From: Roseovarius sp. M141
GTDB lineage: Bacteria > Pseudomonadota > Alphaproteobacteria > Rhodobacterales > Rhodobacteraceae
DNA length: 64,000 nt
Direction: 5' to 3'
Assembly: GCF_024355225.1 (NCBI RefSeq)
Contig: NZ_VCNH01000008.1
Location: 1 to 64,000 of the forward strand
The notes below the pieces were generated by a model. That model did not search any database and was not told the origin of the DNA. It worked only from the letters and a program-made list of their open reading frames with translations. A program made the position numbers and the translations under genes. Shown here piece after piece: positions 56,808 through 64,000 of this stretch; position 1 is the first letter of the stretch; each line of letters starts with the position of its first letter.

Positions 56808-58306
56808 ATGTCCAGGTTAGAAAAAGGCGTAGCGTTACCGCTTCTAAAAGTCGAAAATTCCGCTTCAACGCCGATCTACCGGCAAATTGAAGATCAGATT
56901 CGCACAGCGGTATTGGCAGGTACTTTGAAGCCAAATATGCAGCTTCCTTCGTCTCGGGCACTGGCGCGCGAGCTTAAAGTTTCGCGTCCGACGATCATCC
57001 AAGCCTATGAATACCTAACGTTTGAAGGGTTTCTCGAATCTCGCCATGGTGCCGGGACATTTGTTCCAAAAATGCTGCCCGATCACCTGCCAGAACCAAC
57101 CGTACAGTACCCTGACGCCCGTTCCAGCAAGGTGTCCGCTCCAAAGCCGCTGTCAGACGTTGGGGCGCAGTTTGCTAAGTTAACATCTCACTCTTACCGC
57201 ACTCAATATTCTGCATTTCTTCCAAACGTTCCAGCCTATGATCTGTTTCCGTTTGAGCAATGGCAGAAACTCCGGAATAGGTGCATTAAGCAGTCTAAAC
57301 CAAACATGCTTGGGTATGAAGATTCGGCGGGTAGTCTGGCCCTGCGCACCAGTATAACTCAGTATTTGGCCGTCCACCGCGGAGACGTTTGTGACCCCGA
57401 CCAAATTCTGATTGTGCCAGGGGCCACATTTGCGTTGCATCTGGCAGTGACCTTGCTCAGCAACCCGGGTGACAAGGTTTGGCTCGAAGATCCCGGGCCA
57501 GACGGTGTGCGTCTGACTTTGAAGGCACTTAACCGTACCATTTCCAATCTTGATGTTGAGCCAGACGGAATGGATGTGGGTACCGGGATCAGAGACCACA
57601 ACGATGCACGCCTCGCAATCACTATGCCCTCGCGCCATCACCCCTTGGGTGTCACGTTAAGCCTTGCGAAGCGGCTAAGCATGCTCAGATGGGCGCAACA
57701 GAACGGTGCCTGGATTATCGAAGACGATTATGACAGCGAGTTCCGCTACAATGGTCGCCCCCCTTGCCTCGATGCGCAGTATCGATTCCACCAACAGCGT
57801 TATTTACATCGGTACTTTCAGTAAATCCATGTTTCCGTCGATGCGCATCGGTTATTTTGTGTTGCCGGAATCACTTGTTGGCACCTTCCGGTCTGCCATC
57901 GCATCATTCGCCCGTAGTACTTCAGTATTAGATCAGGAAACGTTGGCCCATTTTATTGATGAAGGGTATTTCTCTGCGCATATCAGACAGATGCAAAATG
58001 TCTACGGCGCCCGTCGGAAACTATTCACCGAGAGGGCCGCCCAAATACTGCCCGGCCTGCTGGATATGGAAATTCCTGACAGCGGCATGAACGCAATCGG
58101 CTGGTTACCTCCGGGTACGGATGACGCAGAAATATCCGAACGGGGGGCGTGAGGCTGGTGTTACTTCGTTTCCCATTTCCCTTTTCCGAGAACGTTCGTC
58201 AAGCCGAAGCGGTTTGCTTCTGGGGTTTGCCAGCGTGAAAGAAGCCGAGCTCGACGAAAACTTACTCATCCTCGCCCGCGTTTTGGAGCAATCCGGACTC
58301 GGATAA
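56808..58306 (+). pseudogene. MocR-type GntR/aminotransferase regulator (two homopolymer shifts)
   Basis: GntR winged HTH at residues ~15-80 (YRQIEDQIRTAVLAGTLKPNMQLPSSRALARELKVSR) followed by a fold-type I aminotransferase domain with NSVIYIGTFSKSMFPSMRIGY (PLP lysine). In this copy six C near 57757 and six G near 58142 shift the frame; the left copy has five C. With both corrected the protein is ~499 aa ending LILARVLEQSGLG. MocR proteins use PLP adducts of amino compounds as signals and usually control a divergent operon, here the ABC/hydrolase genes. Confidence 0.85.
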
Positions 58307-58399
58307 ATGATACGAATTACAGTTCCAGATGACTAGACGTAGTGTTCCCCCACCTGACAGACGATTCCCATTCTTTTTTTAGCGTGCCATAGTATCGGC

Positions 58400-59172
58400 A
58401 TGAGACGAGATGACATCTGCTTGTATCTGAGCCCCGCCGACCGCGCCCAGCTTCAAGCCGTGATTGCCTGCCGAAACACTGCCCGCAAGCTGGTCTGGCG
58501 TGCCGAGATCGTGCTGGCGACGGCAGACGACTGCGGGGCCAACGAGATCATGCGACGCGCGAACACGTCGAAGCCCACCGTTTGGCGCTGGCAGGCGCGT
58601 TACCTTGACGAAGGCGTGGACGGCCTCAGGCGAGACAAGACCCGCCCCTCAGGGGTCCCCGCCGCTGCCACGGGCAACGCGTATCAATGTGATTGCCAAG
58701 ACGGTGCAGGAGACACCTCCGAATGCCACCCATTGGAGCCGCGCGTTGATGGCCGAGGCCGTGGGCATTTCGCCTTCAAGCGTGGGGCGCATCTGGGCGG
58801 AAGCAGGGCTGAAGCCGCACCTGACGCATGGGTTCAAGGTTTCGAACGACCCGATGTTCGAGGAGAAGGTCACCGATATCGTCGGGCTTTACCTTGATCC
58901 GCCCGAGCGGGCCGTCGTGCTTTGCGTTGATGAGAAGTAGCAGATCCAGGCGCTCGACAGGACCCAGCCGGGACTGCCGCTCAAGAAGGGTCGTGCGGCC
59001 ACGATGACGCATGATTACAAGCGCCACGGGACAACCACGCTGTTCGCGGCACTCGACGTAAAGTCGGGCATGGTCATCGGCGAATGCCTGCCGCGCCACC
59101 GGGCCAAAGAGTTCTTGCGCTTCTTGGGGAGTGTCATGAACTCTGCAGGCTTGACGAGCGGTGCCCTATTAG
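58400..59172 (+). pseudogene. IS630-family transposase remnant
   Basis: Begins MRRDDICLYLSPADRAQLQ with the HTH of IS630 (NEIMRRANTSKPTVWRWQARYLDEGVDGL). One extra C near 58655 shifts the frame to VIAKTVQETPPNATHWSRAL … SVGRIWAEAGLKPH. Then VVLCVDEK runs into an in-frame TAG at 58938 where relatives have Ser, and the protein breaks off after KEFLRFL. The last ~60 residues with the final catalytic residues are missing. Stop and truncation are in both copies, so this one is truly dead. Confidence 0.85.
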
Positions 59173-59321
59173 CAGGCTGCTGAAAAAGTCCGCCATCGCA
59201 AGCCTTGTGCCGAAATAGGCAGGTTTTTCGGGCTCTCTCGTTGAGCTGACGAAAAGCCATCGTGGCATTCATTGATCAAGTGGACGAGACAGGTCCGCCA
59301 AAATCGTTTTTCAGCAGCCTG
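59173..59321. mobile_element. 149-bp MITE-like element
   Basis: Terminal inverted repeat CAGGCTGCTGAAAAA, flanked by a TTAG direct repeat (59169-59172 and 59322-59325). No coding potential. Probably mobilised by a transposase elsewhere in the genome whose ends look like CAGGCTGCTGAAAAA, as in IS5- or IS1182-like elements. Inserted at the 3' edge of the dead IS630 gene. Confidence 0.75.
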
Positions 59322-59336
59322 TTAGACAACCCCTGT

Positions 59337-59633
59337 CTATTTTCGGCGTCCAATGGTGATTTCCCACTTTAGAGCCTTAGGCGCATCAGGCAACTTCAGC
59401 GCCGCTTCCAGCCGGGCGATATCTGAATACCGTCGGCAATCCAACCGAAAATAAACTGCGCTATCATGAACACGCGAGACTTTGAGTAACTGCATATCAT
59501 GTGATGCAAATTCCAGGGCGCATCGCGACAGAACATTCCACATGTCGGTAGCTTCAACAGTCACATCAAGGGATATAAAGTGATTGGGAAGCATCACCGC
59601 AAGTTCTTCATACTGATCTGTATTTGTGAGCAT
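59337..59633 (-). CDS. Conserved small protein, 98 aa, unknown function
   Basis: MLTNTDQYEELAVMLPNHFIS… starts at 59633 with AGGAGG upstream. Alternating strands and helices (HFISLDVTVEATDMWNVLSRCALEF, VSRVHDSAVYFRLDCRRY) suggest a small alpha/beta fold resembling an ACT domain, but this is a guess. Divergent from kbl-tdh across ~200 bases, so it may be an effector-binding protein for that operon. The intergenic region has no further gene. Confidence 0.55.
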   Translation of the reverse strand: MLTNTDQYEELAVMLPNHFISLDVTVEATDMWNVLSRCALEFASHDMQLLKVSRVHDSAVYFRLDCRRYSDIARLEAALKLPDAPKALKWEITIGRRK

Positions 59634-59833
59634 TTTGCCTCCTGATACCTCTGTGGAGGGAAGAACGAAATCAGGGTGGTTAGCCTTGATTGCATTGGTT
59701 TCACACCCGCAGTGCGCCAATCAAACCGGCACAACCCGAATGTCGAACACTTATCCAGTGAGAATAGGGAGAGTCAAGAAAAATCCTTGATTACGGATTT
59801 TTTTCCGCTATAGCGTCCCTATTCCAGTAGGAG

Positions 59834-61042
59834 ATGATGATGACTGCTGCCTTCTTAACCCAGATAAGCGAAACACTCGCCTCGATCGAGGCTGAAGGCA
59901 TGATGAAACGAGAGCGTTTGATCACCTCGCCGCAGGGCGGGCGGATTACTGTTGAACATGCGGGCCAGCAACGCGAAAATGTGGTGAACCTCTGTGCCAA
60001 TAACTACCTTGGGCTTGCCGATCATCCGGCGTTGATCGCAGTGGCGAAGGATAGCTACGACGCCCATGGGTTTGGCATGGCGTCAGTGCGATTTATCTGT
60101 GGCACACAAGATATACACCGACAGCTTGAACAACGGTTGGCGGCGTTTCTGGGCAAGGAGGATTCCATCCTGTTTGCTGCTTGTTTTGATGCGAATGCTG
60201 CCGTGTTTGAGCCACTTTTAGGACCCGAGGATGCAATTATTTCTGACGCATTAAACCATGCGTCAATTATCGACGGCATTCGTTTGTGCAAAGCACGTCG
60301 CTATCGCTACTCAAATTCCGATATGGACGATCTTGAGGCAAAGCTGAAAGAAGCGCGTAATAGCGGCGCGCGCCATATCATGATTGCGACGGATGGTGTG
60401 TTTTCGATGGATGGCTATCTGGCAAACCTGCCGGATGTCACCAATCTGGCGCAAAAATATGCCGCGCTGGTGATGGTTGATGATTGCCACGCCACCGGAT
60501 TCATGGGGCCACAGGGGCGTGGCATGGCAGCGCATTACGGTGTCGATGTAGACATATTGACCGGTACCTTTGGCAAGGCACTTGGTGGGGCCATAGGCGG
60601 TTATATCGCCGGACCACAGGCCGTGATTGATCTGCTGCGTCAGCGCGCGCGACCTTATCTGTTTTCAAATTCACTGCCCCCTGCTATGGTGATCGCCGCT
60701 CTTGCTGCGCTTGATTTGGTGGAGGCAGGGGACGATCTGCGTTGGCAACTGTTTGAGAACACCAAATACTGGCGCGACGGGCTTGCATCACTGGGCTTTG
60801 ATCTGCTGGATGGTGAGCACCCTATTGTGCCCGTCATGTTAGGGGATGCGCGGCTGTCACAACAAATGGCGACAAAGCTGTTTGATCACGGCGTCTATGT
60901 TGCCGGGTTCTTCTTTCCTGTTGTGCCAAAAGGCGCGGCGCGGATCAGAACACAAATGAATGCTGCCTTAACCAAGACAGATTTAGATTTTGCACTGGAT
61001 GGTTTTGCCAAAGCCGGACGTGCAGTGGGGGCAATATCATGA
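59834..61042 (+). CDS. kbl: Glycine C-acetyltransferase (2-amino-3-ketobutyrate CoA ligase)
   Basis: 402 aa. Fold-type I PLP enzyme of the alpha-oxoamine synthase family: [42 protein letters not shown] and the PLP lysine K248 in [15 protein letters not shown]. Cleaves 2-amino-3-ketobutyrate with CoA to glycine and acetyl-CoA. TAGGAG precedes three consecutive ATG codons. The stop overlaps tdh (ATGA), the classical threonine-degradation pair. Confidence 0.95.
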   Translation: MMMTAAFLTQISETLASIEAEGMMKRERLITSPQGGRITVEHAGQQRENVVNLCANNYLGLADHPALIAVAKDSYDAHGFGMASVRFICGTQDIHRQLEQRLAAFLGKEDSILFAACFDANAAVFEPLLGPEDAIISDALNHASIIDGIRLCKARRYRYSNSDMDDLEAKLKEARNSGARHIMIATDGVFSMDGYLANLPDVTNLAQKYAALVMVDDCHATGFMGPQGRGMAAHYGVDVDILTGTFGKALGGAIGGYIAGPQAVIDLLRQRARPYLFSNSLPPAMVIAALAALDLVEAGDDLRWQLFENTKYWRDGLASLGFDLLDGEHPIVPVMLGDARLSQQMATKLFDHGVYVAGFFFPVVPKGAARIRTQMNAALTKTDLDFALDGFAKAGRAVGAIS

Positions 61043-62094
61043 GCAATCAAATGAAAGCGCTGGTTAAAGCCCGGGCAGAGGTAGGTCTGTCGATGGAGCG
61101 CGCGCCAGTGCCAGAAATTGGCGCGTACGATGTGCTGATACGGATCAACAAAACCGGCATCTGCGGTACCGATGTTCATATCTGGAACTGGGACGACTGG
61201 GCGCAGAAGACGGTCCCTGTGCCATTGATAACCGGCCATGAATTTGCGGGTGAGATTGTCGAGCTCGGCAAAAATGTCGACGATCTGACGATAGGTCAGC
61301 GCTGTTCGGGCGAGGGCCACTTGATTGGCAAAAAGTCCCGCCAGTCTCGTGCGGGCAAGTTTCATCTTGATCCGGAAACCAGAGGTATAGGCGTGAATGA
61401 GCAGGGCGCATTTGCGGAATACCTACGCCTACCTGCGTTTAACGTAATGCCGCTGCCGGATGAAATTGACGACGACATTGGTGCGATTCTGGATCCGTTG
61501 GGCAACGCTGTTCACACCGCGCTGTCCTTTGATCTGGTTGGTGAGGACGTATTGGTCACTGGCGCTGGCCCGATTGGGATCATGGCTGCGGCTGTTGCTC
61601 GTCACGTTGGAGCACGTCATGTGGTGATTACCGACGTCAATCAGGACCGGCTCGATCTTGCGGCACGCGTGGTCGATTTGTTTCCAGTAAATGTCGCAAA
61701 ACAGGAGCTACGCGAGGTCGAGGGCGCGTTGAAGATGTCCCAAGGTTTTGACGTGGGGTTAGAGATGTCCGGGAACCAGATGGCGCTGGATCAGATGGTG
61801 GAAAATCTGGTGATGGGCGGCCGCATCGCGTTACTGGGCATTCCCCCTGGAAAATCGCCTGTGGATTGGTCGCGAATTGTATTCAAGGCCATTACCATCA
61901 AAGGCGTCTACGGCCGCGAGATTTTTGAAACCTGGTATAAAATGATCGCCATGCTGCAAAACGGATTGAACGTGCGTGATGTGATCACCCACCGGTTTGA
62001 TGTGGATGATTTTTGCATCGGGTTTGAAGTGATGCGATCTGGACTAAGTGGCAAAGTTGTGCTTGATTGGAACAAGCTGAACTCATCTACGTGA
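61039..62094 (+). CDS. tdh: L-threonine 3-dehydrogenase lacking structural-zinc cysteines
   Basis: 351 aa medium-chain dehydrogenase. Catalytic-zinc residues C42, H67 and E68 are present ([17 protein letters not shown]), as are the Rossmann motif [16 protein letters not shown] and NAVHTALS. The structural-zinc lobe, four Cys in E. coli Tdh (93, 96, 99, 107), is here G97, S100, S103 and D111, so this site cannot bind zinc in the usual way. Oxidises threonine to 2-amino-3-ketobutyrate, the substrate of the preceding enzyme. Confidence 0.9.
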   Translation: MSNQMKALVKARAEVGLSMERAPVPEIGAYDVLIRINKTGICGTDVHIWNWDDWAQKTVPVPLITGHEFAGEIVELGKNVDDLTIGQRCSGEGHLIGKKSRQSRAGKFHLDPETRGIGVNEQGAFAEYLRLPAFNVMPLPDEIDDDIGAILDPLGNAVHTALSFDLVGEDVLVTGAGPIGIMAAAVARHVGARHVVITDVNQDRLDLAARVVDLFPVNVAKQELREVEGALKMSQGFDVGLEMSGNQMALDQMVENLVMGGRIALLGIPPGKSPVDWSRIVFKAITIKGVYGREIFETWYKMIAMLQNGLNVRDVITHRFDVDDFCIGFEVMRSGLSGKVVLDWNKLNSST

Positions 62095-62132
62095 GCAAGG
62101 TGTAGAAGCGACTACACCAAGGTGGAGAGACA

Positions 62133-62699
62133 TTGGCAAACCAAAAGATAAACGAACGGTTGGCGACAAGACTTAAGGAAGCCCGAAAATCGCGTGGACT
62201 GAGCCTTGATTCACTCGCAAAGCTTTCCGGCGTATCCAAATCAATGCTGTCGCAAATCGAGCGTCAAGAAAGCAGCCCGACTGTCGCCAGTCTGTGGAAC
62301 CTTACACAGGCGCTCGGTATGGATTTCTCGGGCCTTCTGGACGACGGCACTACCGAGGAAGACCCCATCAAAGAAGTGGTCCGGGCGGAAAAGGTTCCGA
62401 TAATTAATTCCCGCGGAACCGGCTGTAAAATAAGAATTCTCAGCGCTCCCGAAAGCGTCGGACTTACTGAAATCTATGACCTCGAATTTGAGGCAAATGG
62501 CATCTTGGAAAGCGATCCGCATCGTTCTGGCTGTGTTGAGAACCTCGCGGTTTTCAGTGGAGAACTTATTGCCACATCGGATAGAGCCAAAGAGACACTG
62601 GGTGCGGGGGATACAATCCGATATGCGGCGGACCGACCACATTCAATTCAGGCTAAAGACCGGCCCGCGCGTGCTATCTTAATCGTCGAAGGTTCGTAA
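62133..62699 (+). CDS. XRE-family regulator with cupin domain
   Basis: 188 aa with TTG start (GGTGGAGAG upstream; no usable ATG in the first 40 codons). HTH at residues ~8-62 (RLKEARKSRGLSLDSLAKLSGVSKSMLSQIERQ), C-terminal cupin ~105-185 (ENLAVFSGELIATSDRAKETLGAGDTIRYAADRPHS). This type usually senses a small amine or amino acid; being 38 bases after tdh, it is likely the regulator of kbl-tdh. Confidence 0.85.
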   Translation: MANQKINERLATRLKEARKSRGLSLDSLAKLSGVSKSMLSQIERQESSPTVASLWNLTQALGMDFSGLLDDGTTEEDPIKEVVRAEKVPIINSRGTGCKIRILSAPESVGLTEIYDLEFEANGILESDPHRSGCVENLAVFSGELIATSDRAKETLGAGDTIRYAADRPHSIQAKDRPARAILIVEGS

Positions 62700-62823
62700 A
62701 GGAGGAGTGAATTTTGTTACCCACATGGATTGCGGCGCATTCAAGCCTATTGTCTGAACAAATCTTCGCAGTCGGGTTTATCCAAGCAGGACGTAGCATG
62801 CCATAAATCGCTTTGATTGGCCA

Positions 62824-63097
62824 TCAAGGGTGGCTATGAATTGCGAATAACTTTTGCGCATCGAGATCGCCGAGAAATTCGGTCCAGGCAGCTTTACTCT
62901 CGCGGCCCATATTCATGATTGGAAGCAGCACCTTCTGCCCGTCCCAGCGCACGCCTATGGCCGCCAGCACCGAGATATTCGTGGCTTTCTTGTTGGGTTG
63001 TGTCCCAACCCGTTCTCTAATCGCCTCCGTCAAGTTCTGATCCTTGTTGCAGTCCATCATGCGTGCCGGGCTCTTGGGTTCTCTCCGCGGTCGTCGC
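62824..63097 (-). pseudogene. Mutator/IS256-type transposase fragment
   Basis: KKATNISVLAAIGVRWDGQKVLLPIMNMGRESKAAWTEFLGDLDA is the central part of a Mutator-type transposase. Both the N-terminal third and everything after the second catalytic residue are missing. One edge abuts the IS66 end at 63098, so IS66 probably inserted into or deleted part of it. The 124 bases between the XRE gene and this fragment contain nothing recognisable. Confidence 0.7.
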
Positions 63098-64000
63098 GTA
63101 AGCATCCGCTGTGTACCGCGGTCAGGCTGCCTTGACGTGTTGCGTTGCTCCGTCCCATTCCCAAGGCAGAAGCTCGTGCAGGCGTGAGACCGGCATGTCG
63201 GAGATGCGGGCGATGACGTCGGCGAGCCAGGCCTGCGGATCGATACCGTTCAGTTTGGCCGTGCCGATCAGGGAATACATGGCGGCGGCGCGCTGCCCGC
63301 CACGCTCGGACCCTGCGAAGAGCCATGATTTTCTTCCGAGGGCCACACCGCGCAGCGATCTTTCGGCGGCATTGTTGGTCAGGCAGATGCGGCCATCTTC
63401 GAGGAACGCGGTGAATCCTGACCAGTGCTTCGGCGACAGCAGGTAGTCGATCGCCTTGGCGACCTTGGCGTGCTTCGAGAGCAGCGCACGTTCTTCGCGC
63501 AGCCAACGCTCCAGATCGGCGACCAGCGGGACCGACTGGCGTTGTCGCACCTCGAGGCGGGCGGCGGGGGATTTGCCGTTGATGTCGCGCTCGATCTCGA
63601 ACAGGGCGTCGATGCGCTTCACCGCCTCGAACGCGATCGGCGAGATCTCCTTGGCGTTCTTGCCCTTGCGAATGTTCTTCTCGGCATCCGCGAGTTCGAA
63701 GAACTTGCGGCGGGCATGTGCCCAACACAGGGCCGAAGCAACGGGCCCCGGCACTCGCTTCGGGTCGTAAAGCTGGTTGTATCCGGCATAGGCATCAGCT
63801 TGCAGGATGCCCTGCCATCCCTTGAGATGCCCGGTCGGATGCTCGCCGCCCCGATCGCGGGAGAAGCGGAAGACCACCATAGGCGGGGCGGTGCCGCCGA
63901 AGGTGCGGTCATCGCGCACATAGGTCCAGAGCCGCGCGGTCTTCGTGCCGCCGCGGGCGAGCAGCGGCACTGTCGTATCATCGCCATGCAGCCGTGCGGC
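63098..64000 (-). mobile_element. IS66-family element, right copy, cut by the window edge
   Basis: Same element end (GTAAGCATCCG at 63098) and same tnpC 3' part as at 11842. Runs off the window. Confidence 0.85.
63122..64000 (-). CDS. tnpC: IS66 transposase TnpC, C-terminal part
   Basis: Open from the stop at 63122 to the window edge. It covers the DDE core (ARGGTKTARLWTYVRDDRTF, GILQADAYAGYNQLY, SALCWAHARRKFFEL) to the catalytic Glu region (LTNNAAERSLRGVALGRK) and the end HELLPWEW. Here the G run near 63565 is complete and the frame is unbroken, unlike the left copy. Confidence 0.9.
   Translation of the reverse strand, partial: AARLHGDDTTVPLLARGGTKTARLWTYVRDDRTFGGTAPPMVVFRFSRDRGGEHPTGHLKGWQGILQADAYAGYNQLYDPKRVPGPVASALCWAHARRKFFELADAEKNIRKGKNAKEISPIAFEAVKRIDALFEIERDINGKSPAARLEVRQRQSVPLVADLERWLREERALLSKHAKVAKAIDYLLSPKHWSGFTAFLEDGRICLTNNAAERSLRGVALGRKSWLFAGSERGGQRAAAMYSLIGTAKLNGIDPQAWLADVIARISDMPVSRLHELLPWEWDGATQHVKAA

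Larger units (their letters stand above)
51336..64000. repeat. Direct repeat, right copy of 1-12742
   Basis: Better-quality copy of the window's first 12.7 kb. It runs into the window end inside IS66 tnpC, so its true extent is unknown. A few errors are visible here too: six C at ~57757-57762, where the left copy has five and reads through. Confidence 0.95.

Overview
The window looks like alphaproteobacterial DNA, most likely from a member of the Rhodobacteraceae (Roseobacter group). This rests on family resemblance: a MocR-controlled polyamine-type ABC operon, DUF3489 and DUF6441 prophage genes, ParB-like/methylase pairs, and IS66, IS256 and IS630 elements. No database search was possible.

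Layout. (1) Bases 1-12742 and 51336-64000 are the same sequence in direct orientation, offset by about 51.26-51.34 kb. The first copy carries many single-base indels, densest in its first ~4.5 kb. The simplest reading is an untrimmed end overlap of a circular molecule of about 51.3 kb; a true tandem duplication is the alternative. The repeated segment holds a sulfatase-fold hydrolase, a spermidine/putrescine-type ABC transporter, a divergent MocR regulator, a broken IS630 copy, a 149-bp MITE-like element, a 98-aa unknown protein, kbl-tdh and an XRE-cupin regulator. (2) 11.8-16.8 kb is an IS66 element interrupted by a serine-recombinase transposon. (3) 16.96-43.47 kb is a decayed prophage mosaic. 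It has a tRNA-Met 3' fragment (candidate att site), an HD-hydrolase/YwgA-like pair, a tyrosine integrase, a replication module, an Xre/RES toxin-antitoxin pair, a complete type I restriction-modification system (hsdMSR), two ParB-like/DNA methylases, small phage genes, a terminase small subunit, a tail gene and a DUF433/DUF5615 toxin-antitoxin pair. A second diverged copy of the replication module (VRR-NUC, initiator, methyltransferase) follows at 40.79-43.47 kb. (4) 43.48-56.66 kb is a minus-strand catabolic operon read from right to left: ABC transporter, sulfatase-fold hydrolase, inositol-phosphatase-like enzyme, Na/Pi transporter, N-formylglutamate amidohydrolase-like enzyme, glutamine-synthetase-like ligase (split by an IS256 element) and an aldehyde dehydrogenase cut off by the prophage junction.

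How it fits together. The catabolic operon looks built to import an amine-containing, possibly phosphorylated compound, release phosphate, gamma-glutamylate the amine and oxidise it; its last two genes are broken here. The prophage part is rich in DNA modification and defence genes. The most interesting signals are two. First, both paralogous phage initiator genes contain an internal array of ~10-bp repeats phased at about 23 bp, at the same place in the gene but with unrelated repeat sequence, like nested lambda-O-type origins with different specificities. Second, the C5-methyltransferase next to each initiator appears to change reading frame halfway, with third-position substitutions moving from one frame to the other in both diverged copies. 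No repA, repB, repC or parAB gene is visible, so these nested origins are the only replication candidates seen.

Many single-base indels in otherwise well-conserved genes, often in homopolymers, suggest residual long-read errors; frameshifts marked below should be read with that in mind.
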